A DNA stretch of 64,000 bases from Mallotus nudiflorus. Its lineage: Eukaryota; Streptophyta; Magnoliopsida; Malpighiales; Euphorbiaceae. Below the pieces are notes generated by a model. It worked only from the letters and a program-made list of their open reading frames with translations, did no database searches and was not told where the DNA came from. This document shows positions 57,114-64,000 of this stretch, piece after piece; the stretch's first letter is position 1; each line of letters begins with the position of its first letter. The stretch is taken from contig CANTUR010000114.1 in assembly GCA_947683625.1 (NCBI GenBank), positions 496,001 to 560,000 on the forward strand, in the 5' to 3' direction. Made by a program: the position numbers and the translations under genes.

Positions 57114-60100
57114 ATATGTATATGTATATGTATACAATATTAGGTTGATTTTTTATATATATATATGTGGTGTACAAATATTTTGAATATAATAATATAT
57201 ATTATAATAATTAAAGTTAAAGTTACCTCTATATATATATATATACAAAAAATAAAAGTTTCTAAAAATTACGATTTGTGCCATTGTCTTCAACCTTCTT
57301 CCCTAACGCATTCCTTCACCATCATCGCCGCTGCCAAGCTCCACCATCATTGGCAAAGTGCCTCCCATCCAACCACCACCCTCCCAAGCTTCCTCCGCCA
57401 CCCTTTCTTCCCTTTTCCGGCAAGTTTTGGCTATGAAAAGCTAAAGAAACCGAAACTTGAAGCTAGCTCCAATCAAGCATATTCTAGCCATTTGGAACGC
57501 CACCAGTCTCTATTTTCTCCTTGAGCTCTGGTGAGTTCATTTCCAAGCTTGGTTTCGTGTGATTTGGTCTAGATTTCCTTAGTTTTCAATTTTCATTTTC
57601 GGCCTATATGAGTTCTTAATTTTTTTGAGCTTCGATTATAATGATTCAAGCTAACTTCCTTCACAAAGATTGATCCTAGTAGCTTAATCTACATCTTATA
57701 ATTTTTGTGGAATTTTTGGGAATTATTTTGATTTTTGTGAATTTTTTATTATTTTATTAATATTTTCTAATTTTCGTAAATTAATTAAATAAATTATGAA
57801 ATTGTGATTTATGGAGTTCATAGGTGTTAAAATGAATTTTATAAATTTATTTGTAATTTTTATGATTTTTTTATAATTATTATGAATTTATTTAGTTTAG
57901 GTGATTTTTAGAAAATTAGGTTAATTAGGTATTTTGTTAAAATTAATTGGTTAATTGAGTATAATTATTGATTTTATTGAATTATATGTTGAGAAATTAA
58001 TTTTTGAGTAATTATATTATTTTTAGTGAATTTTTGTATAATTATAGTGAATTATGTGAAATTATATATAACTAGGGGTATTTTGGTAATTTGGTACTAA
58101 ATTGGTTAAAAATTAAATTAAATTAGTTTTAATAGTTATTTGAGGCATAAAAATGATTTTTTTCAAATTTTTTAGTATTTTTAACTAATTAAAACTATTT
58201 TTCGTAAATTATTTTCAAATTATAAATAATATACTATTTTTGTAAATAAATGAGTTTTTATTGATTTTTAATATGTTTTAGGGCTAATTATGTAATTTGG
58301 ATTTATAAAATTTATTTTGGTTAATATTTATGAATTTATCTAGAATTATGGATTTTTAATAATATTTTATTAAAATTAGGGTTTTATTGTAATTATCGAT
58401 GAAATAATTATTTTCAGTGTTTTAAATATCTGATTTGCTATATTTTGATTATTCAAGGGTATTTTTGGTATTTTTGGGATTTTAATGTGTTTTGTGTTTA
58501 TTTTGTAAATTGTGAACCTTGGTCGGTGGAATTGTAGTTTGGGAGTTCGATCGAGGGGTTGTGTGATTATATATACTCGAAGTGTATTTTTTTGCAGGAC
58601 CGGCTCTACTTTCTAAGTACAGAGATGTCTATTTTACAAGGGAGGTTCTGCTAAATTTTCGGTAGAATTCTCGTAAAACATGACATCCGATCAAATCCCT
58701 ATTCCTAATCTGTGTCTAGTGTTTTAGATCGAGTCTCTAGAATTACGTTAGATTTATTCTGATTTCGTATTGTCATTTGTTTGCTTAGTTACGCCGAGAT
58801 CGAGGCCTAGTAGACCAGGCCCATCGACGCATAACTGTGAGTTGTTATTTTATATATATGTGTTTTAGGATGCATGTTTTAGAAGTGTATGTTTAAATTT
58901 TATGAAATATGCATAAATGATTTAATAATTGCTTAGGTATATTTTTGGTATATTTTAAATTAAATGCATGTTTTATTATTGAATTATACATAAAATGTTT
59001 TTAAGTATATTTATAGTTTATTTCTAGTTTATTTTATAATTAAATTGAATTTATTCGACGTATATATACTCGAAATATACTTGGTTTATTTTTGGTATAT
59101 TTCTAGTATATATATGGTTTATATTATTATTTTAATTAATGTCATGCATCATTTATTTTATGAATGTATGTTTTATATATAAATGAAGGATATCAATAGA
59201 ACGTGCTATCGAGTGGGCAGCACTAGGACCGAGTACGTACCGGTACGACGATAGATTGTAAGTTAAATTACTAACCTATTTGTGGATATTGATTGGATTG
59301 ATTTATTTGATGTGTGATGTGATTGAGGGTGTGATTGTTGGAGCTCGGTTCACCAAGCGTCTCGGGGCCAATCATACTAACAATCAGACTGCTAGAGCTC
59401 GATTGACTTAGTGTCTCGGGGCCAGTCTACTGTCCAAATGGAACAAGTGAATTTATTTGGAATAAGTGAGCCTGTATGGCTAGAGTGTTGTCTAACACTG
59501 TTTTGAGGTTACGATCATTTAGGGTTCTATTTGATCCTTCATAAACATATATTTTTATTATTTATATAAAATGATTTTGCTACATCTGTGTGTATTTGCC
59601 TGTATATATATTTATTATATATACTATTAAATGTGTGCATTGTCATTTAGTTATGCATGTATATATATTATAACAATTCACTCAATGAGGTCTAACTCCC
59701 CTCCATTGACTATTTTTCAGGAGAGTCTTCGTCTTCAGACCTCAGTAGCAAACCCTTACACCGGATTTCTTCTGCCTCGGCTTTACTATGTAAACTGCTT
59801 ACTTAATTTTATTTTGTATTCTAGACACTGCAGTAGTTGTAGTTAAGTTGGGATGTTTATTTTTTTTATGTTTGAGATTTGTATTTTAAAGAATTTGTAT
59901 TAAAAGATATTATATATTTGAGATGAGTTTGTTTTATCTAAGGAGTTGGTGGATTATATTATTACATATGAGATTTTAAATTTCGCTGTAAATTATTTAT
60001 TTATATTATTATTATTGCATGCTTTTATATTTTATTTTCTTTAAGGCTTGCTATGAGTTCCAAATTTGAAAGAATTCTTGTTCCCTAGCGCCGGTCATAG

Positions 60101-60121
60101 CCCTTGTTTTGGGTCATAACA
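56718..60121 (+). mobile_element. Solo LTR G, possibly Tekay/Del chromovirus, in F 3' region
   Basis: It starts TGTAATATCCCGAG and ends GGGTCATAACA; exact duplication GAGGG at 56713-56717 and 60122-60126. It is 3404 bp with no gag or pol. Inside are a GT run (57085-57108), TA runs, a short GC-richer part with a 119-codon frame (57165-57524), the block ACAAGGGAGGTTCTGC (58637-58652) and a GCTCGGTTCACCAAGCGTCTCGG-type repeat given twice (59342 and 59396). Long LTRs with such a GGGAGGTTCTGC block are typical, to my recollection, of Tekay/Del chromoviruses. The lineage is inferred; the insertion itself is well supported. Confidence 0.82.
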
Positions 60122-61679
60122 GAGGGTGCTGATGAGGCCTCTTATATACAATAGGCCTAGAACGAGGAGCCGATGCCCTAGTTAGCACCTGAGGATAAAA
60201 ATTAAGTTAGGAAATAGTATTTGCAAGCAAAAATGTAAAATATGTGTGTTTAATAGAATTGTATGTGGTTTACCTAAAGTGCATATGCAGATAGAGGCAC
60301 CCTCTGTATGAGATGAGCTCAAGCAAAATCAACGTAGTGAGACTTCCTCCTCTCATAGTAATCAGTATTATCATCTCCCACCAAGGCCTGGTTGAGCTCA
60401 ATCCCCCTAATTTATATGCCCAGAAAATGTGTCGGGAAGGAGTAAGGGGTGGTCATCTCACTTAAGCACCCATGCACCATTAGTGGACTCTCTCACCGAG
60501 ATACCACACTCAGTAGTCGAGCTCTCAGAGTAGTACCCTCTTTCTGGACAGTGAGATCTAGTGAATTATAGCTTGAGACCATCTAGCCTAGGGACCCCAC
60601 AAGTATAGGCATAACTATAAGAATGAATAAATAAGTAAATGGATTTGATTAACAAATGCATTACTAAATACAATTATGTTTGTAGGTACTTACCTCACCA
60701 TATGTGACCATGTTCAACCGCTCGTGATGGATGTGTACATGAGCAACTAGCCTCCTCCAAGCATGACTTGGGCCCCATCTCGCCATGGTAGGGAAAGGGT
60801 TATCGATAATGCAAGTAATCCTTACTACCAACTCCAGCTCTAAGGCCTAATCCTATAAAAGAAAAGAAGAATTGTTAGAAAATTTTGATAATGGCAGTTG
60901 GGGAGGAACCTAAGAATGAAAGGAATGAAGGAAGTACTAGAATGGCATGGTAGAAGCCACAAAGACTCGTAGCTCTGCGCACAGATTCATTCATACTCTA
61001 GTATAGATAAGCTAGAGCACAGCTACCCTAATCATATGTAGCCAATAAATCTAGGTCTCTTAGGGGCATTAGGAAACTCAAGTTTATAAAGCTCACAATA
61101 TCTAAAAATAGAGTGGTGCCAAACAAGTAGACCAGAAACTCACACACTACCTGATCAATCTATCAAGGTGTGATAGCAGCCTCAACTCCGGCATGGGTAT
61201 AGAAGCTCCTAATAGAATCAAGCTTCATTGTATGGGTCCCCTTCATGTCTGGGACCATGCCAAAGAGACGCTCAATGAAAGTGAGGTAGTTTAGAGATAG
61301 TTGGTAGAGGCTAGCATCAAAAGGGACCGAATCCCCTGCATAGGCTATGCCAGTGATTGCAACAAAAGCCACCAGGTCAAGTGTAAACTCCCCAAGTGGA
61401 AGATGGAATGTGTGGGTAGTGTTGAACCACCTCTCCATCAAAGCATATAAAGGTTAGTAGTCTGTGCGCCCCCACTCCATTGGGAGTGCTAGGATAAATT
61501 TGGAAAACCTCATATTATGAATTCGAGTTTGCACCACGTCAGTGAGCTTGTCGTACCAAATACATGTGCCACTTAAGTTCTTAGCACCCTTAGGGGGAAT
61601 CGAGCTACATGAGTAAAACATAGAGTGAAATTATTATTTTTCATAAATAAAAGAAGTTTTTACTCAAACCTCTGCTAAA

Positions 61680-61815
61680 AAGGCTAACGCCTCTAGGCTA
61701 GAGGTAATCACCTCATTATAGAGCCGATCACCTCCCTATAAGCACCTTGACACAAAGAGGCGAACACCATTTTATGAAGAGGCAATCACCTTATTAAAGA
61801 GGCAATTCCTCTTCA
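61680..61815. repeat. Palindrome cluster in the antisense-gene intron of F
   Basis: Repeated GAGGTAATCACCTC, GAGCCGATCACCTC, AAGAGGCAATTCCTCTTC-type near-palindromes. They lie fully inside the predicted 361-base antisense intron. They are of the same type as the cluster in the F LTR. Confidence 0.75.
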
Positions 61816-62389
61816 TTTCGGGGATTTGATTAAGCAGTTCAAGATTTTTGTTTTCACTCAATAAAATTTAATTTTTTATTAAAATGATAAATATACACTC
61901 ATGAATAATAACTTGATATTATTTTTCATTATTTGCAGGAAAAATTGAAGAAATCAGGTACTAACCTCTCTCGTGGCCAGTCTAAAAATATGGAATCACA
62001 TATCCACAAAAAGGGGAATCTTATCTCCTACATTGACCCCGAAACTACATGAAGGATGCACTATGGGTGCTACCAGGTACCACGATGGCAAATTCGGGGT
62101 TTGTGCAGCATCCATGACAATAAGATGTTAGAAGAATAAAGGAGAAGAAAAGAGAATTTTGGGAAGGAAAAAGAAAAGAGAATCTAAAATGGAAAAGGGT
62201 GAAAGTAACATTTGAAAAAGAAAGGGAGATATTATATGTTGAAGGAAAAAGAGCAAGACTGAAAGAGAAGAAAAGATGGAAGGTGGAGCCCATTTAATGA
62301 GAAAAAGAATGCCAGTTGGCCCATAGCTCGCCAAAAGTATTTTTCAAAAAAAATTAAAAAAATTTTACCTTACTACTCGGGTGTACCCT

Positions 62390-62950
62390 GAAATCGATAT
62401 TTGAAAATTAAAAATATACTAATCAAAGCATCATAAAGAACAAGCATTTGGTCGGGTTTAAATCCTCAAACTGCACAATAGAACAAGCATCTAATCGAGT
62501 TTAAATCCCTGAAGTGCATGAGAGAACAAGCATCTGGTTGGGTTTGAATCCCTGAAGTGCATAAGAGAACAAAAGTCTAGTCGTGTTTGAATCCCCGAAG
62601 TGCATAAGAGAATAAGTGTCTAGTCAAGTTTGAATCCCTGAAATGCATAAGAGAGCAAGCATCTGGTCAGGTTTGAATCCCCGAAGTGCATAAGAGAACA
62701 AGCATCTAGTCGAGTTTGAATCCTTGAAGTGCACGAGAAAACAAGAGTCTAGTTGGGTTTGGATCCCCAAAGTGCATGAGAGAACAAGCATCTGGTTAGG
62801 TTTGAATCCCTAAAGTGCGCAAGAGAAAAAGCATCTAGTCAGATTTGAACTCCAAAGTGCATAAAAGAATAAGCATCTAGTCGGGTTTAAATCCTTGAAG
62901 TGTGAGAGAGAATAAGCATTTGGTCGAGTTTGAATCCCCGAAGTGCATTC
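62390..62950. repeat. 43-base tandem repeat array in F 3' region
   Basis: About 13 copies of a unit near 43 bases: AACAAGCATCTGGTCGGGTT followed by TGAATCCCTGAAGTGCATAAGAG. Copies differ by a few bases each. One copy (62842-62885) is shorter by a few bases. Confidence 0.9.
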
Positions 62951-63440
62951 TGCTTTACTGAGTGAAAATTAGGTGATGCTCGGGATTCACGATAAATTAT
63001 AATGAGTAATTGATCAAGCCATGCTCGAGGAACATGATTATGTTTTATCTCTTTTCTACTGAGTAAAGATCGAACCATACTCAGGTTCATGATAAATTAT
63101 AATGAGTAACTAATTGGGTCATGCTCAAGGAAAGCAATTACGTTTCATCTCCTTTACTGAGTGAAGATTAGGCCATGTCCGAGATTCACAATAAATTATA
63201 ATGAGTAATTGATTTGGCCATGCTCAAAGAACATGGTTACATTTCATCTCTTTATACTGAGTGAAGATTGAGTCATGCTCAGGATTTATAACAAATTTAT
63301 AATGAGTAGCTAATCGAGTTAGCTTAACCTGAGGATCACGGCTATGTTTCTCTTTTGTCCATACTGAGTGGAGATTAGGCCATGCCTAAAATTCATGATA
63401 AATATATAATGAGTGGCTAATTAGGCCAAGAAAACCTAAA
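62951..63440. repeat. About 95-100-base tandem repeat array in F 3' region
   Basis: About five copies of a longer unit containing TTTACTGAGTGAAGATTAGG, GCCATGCTCGGGATTCACGA and TAAATTATAATGAGTAATTG. It directly follows the 43-base array. Confidence 0.88.
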
Positions 63441-63604
63441 GATCACAATCATATTTCAAAATTAAAGTTCGACATCTTGGGTTTGAATTCCTAAGACTAA
63501 TGACCAGAGTGAAACTCAAAGGTCAATATGCTATTCTTATCCTTTTTTATTATGTGTACATGTTGCTTTTTTGAAAAATTATTTTCAAAAAAATATGATT
63601 TTTT

Positions 63605-63626
63605 GAAAAACCAAGGGGGTAAACTA
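63605..63626 (+). other. Polypurine tract region of element F
   Basis: GAAAAACCAAGGGGGTAAAC precedes the LTR start at 63627. The GGGGG core matches the other two elements. Confidence 0.6.
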
Positions 63627-64000
63627 TGGACACCTTTAGTTTGATCAGCCCATAATAAAAGCCTGATGATGAGAAAGTATGAGTTTGGAATGCAACAGAA
63701 GCCCAAAACCTCTCAGAAATATACTCAAAAGCCCAAACACCAAGCCTCTAAGCCCAAAATATCAAATCCAAGCCTAAACAACAAGCTAAAGCCCAGGCCC
63801 ATTGCCTTTTAGCCTACTAGGCCTAGACCTAGCTCAGGTGAAAAAGCGATCGCCTCAATGAAGAGGCATCTACTCTTCACCCTGGCCATCGATAAGGCGA
63901 CGCCTCATCGAAGAGGTGGTGCCTCTTCACGCACCCTACCAACTGCATTAAATGCCATTAATGGCAATAATTGGGGCTAACCTACCCCTAACTTTAGGCA
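63627..64000 (+). repeat. 3' LTR of element F, truncated by window end
   Basis: It starts TGGACACCTTTAGTTTGATC and follows the 5' LTR through the CCCAAACACCAAG and TTAGCCTACTAGGCCTA blocks and the GAGGCGA palindrome cluster (63845-63930). About 1.5 kb should lie beyond the window. Confidence 0.88.

Larger units (their letters stand above)
56040..62115 (-). pseudogene. Antisense PMD gene of element F, cut by solo LTR G
   Basis: On the minus strand exon 1 starts at the ATG complementary to 62113-62115 (MDAAQTPNLPSWYLVAPIVH, then GVNVGDKIPLF) and ends at 61966 before the donor GTTAGT (61965-61960). An acceptor TCATGTAG ends at 61605, giving a 361-base intron with a palindrome cluster. Exon 2 holds the PMD block MERWFNTTHTFHLPLGEF (61438-61385) in an open frame to 61163. 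Solo LTR G splits the gene between 60121 and 56718. Beyond it lies an acidic helical segment (ITTFECQLATLQ, about 56240-56200). Stops are present throughout. Without G the gene would span about 2.7 kb. Confidence 0.72.
43046..64000 (+). mobile_element. Element F: Tat/Ogre-type retrotransposon, cut by window end
   Basis: A 5' LTR (43046-44948) and the start of its 3' partner (63627-64000) bound the element. Order inside is PBS, leader, gag, protease, RT, RNase H, second RNase H, integrase, hairpin array, antisense genes, two tandem-repeat arrays and polypurine tract. Solo LTRs E (45626-47638) and G (56718-60121) are inserted in it. The LTR differs from those of A and B, so this is a third family of the same lineage. 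All coding regions are broken. Confidence 0.9.

Noticed and set aside
57165..57524. A 119-codon open frame with a Ser/His/Pro-rich sequence
   Set aside because: It lies inside solo LTR G; such frames in LTR GC islands are common and it matches no domain.
56718..60121. G as part of element F
   Set aside because: TG...CA ends and an exact GAGGG duplication show it is a later insertion.
62390..62950. GGGTTTGAATCCC in each 43-base unit as an array of Pol III B boxes
   Set aside because: Every copy lacks the C of the B-box core (GTTTGA instead of GTTCGA) and there is no box A, so the likeness is probably chance.
62390..63440. Regular repeats that might suggest a CRISPR array
   Set aside because: The units are head-to-tail and vary all along their length, with no constant repeat and unique spacers, and this is a plant nuclear context.

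Overview
This is nuclear plant DNA made almost entirely of old, nested, decayed LTR retrotransposons. The evidence for a plant is the dual-RNase H Ty3/gypsy (Tat/Ogre-type) pol order, the antisense plant-mobile-domain (PMD) genes, a tRNA-derived SINE-like repeat, and fragments of plant-type MAP kinase and pfkB-kinase genes. The DNA is AT-rich and every coding region carries stops and frameshifts. I see no intact cellular gene, no rRNA gene and no CRISPR array. The species cannot be named from the sequence alone.

Layout. 1-3076 is the 3' end of an LTR element, perhaps Athila-like, with its LTR at 1708-3076. 3077-4150 is unassigned. 4151-4285 is a SINE-like repeat. 4300-40983 is element A, with LTRs 4300-6158 and 39096-40983 and an exact 5-bp target duplication CTATA. 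Two insertions split A: an antisense solo LTR (D, 10024-12148, TSD GACAT) in its protease, and a whole element B (15362-33197, TSD ATAAG/ATAGG) in its integrase. B contains a solo LTR of its own family in gag (C, 19600-21745, TSD CCTAC/CCTGC). 40989-43045 separates the two large elements and holds MAPK and pfkB gene fragments. 43046 to the window end is element F, whose 3' LTR starts at 63627 and runs off the edge. F carries a B-family solo LTR (E, 45626-47638, TSD GATAC) in its leader and a 3.4-kb unrelated solo LTR (G, 56718-60121, TSD GAGGG), possibly Tekay/Del-type, in its 3' region.

A, B and F share one plan: LTR, tRNA-type primer-binding site, long leader, gag with a zinc knuckle, aspartic protease, linker, reverse transcriptase, RNase H, second RNase H, integrase, a short hairpin-repeat array, an antisense PMD gene, tandem repeats, polypurine tract and LTR. 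The sense genes once formed the replication machinery. The antisense gene has an exon-intron layout that I can place at matching positions in all three elements.

The most interesting signals are: (1) hairpin repeats just after the pol stop, whose stems change together while the loop stays constant; (2) the spliced antisense PMD gene shared by three families; (3) family-specific clusters of 12-17-bp perfect or near-perfect palindromes in LTRs and again in the intron of the antisense gene; (4) variable tandem repeats before each 3' LTR. Domain limits inside the pseudogenes are approximate, and lineage names rest on domain order, not on a database search.
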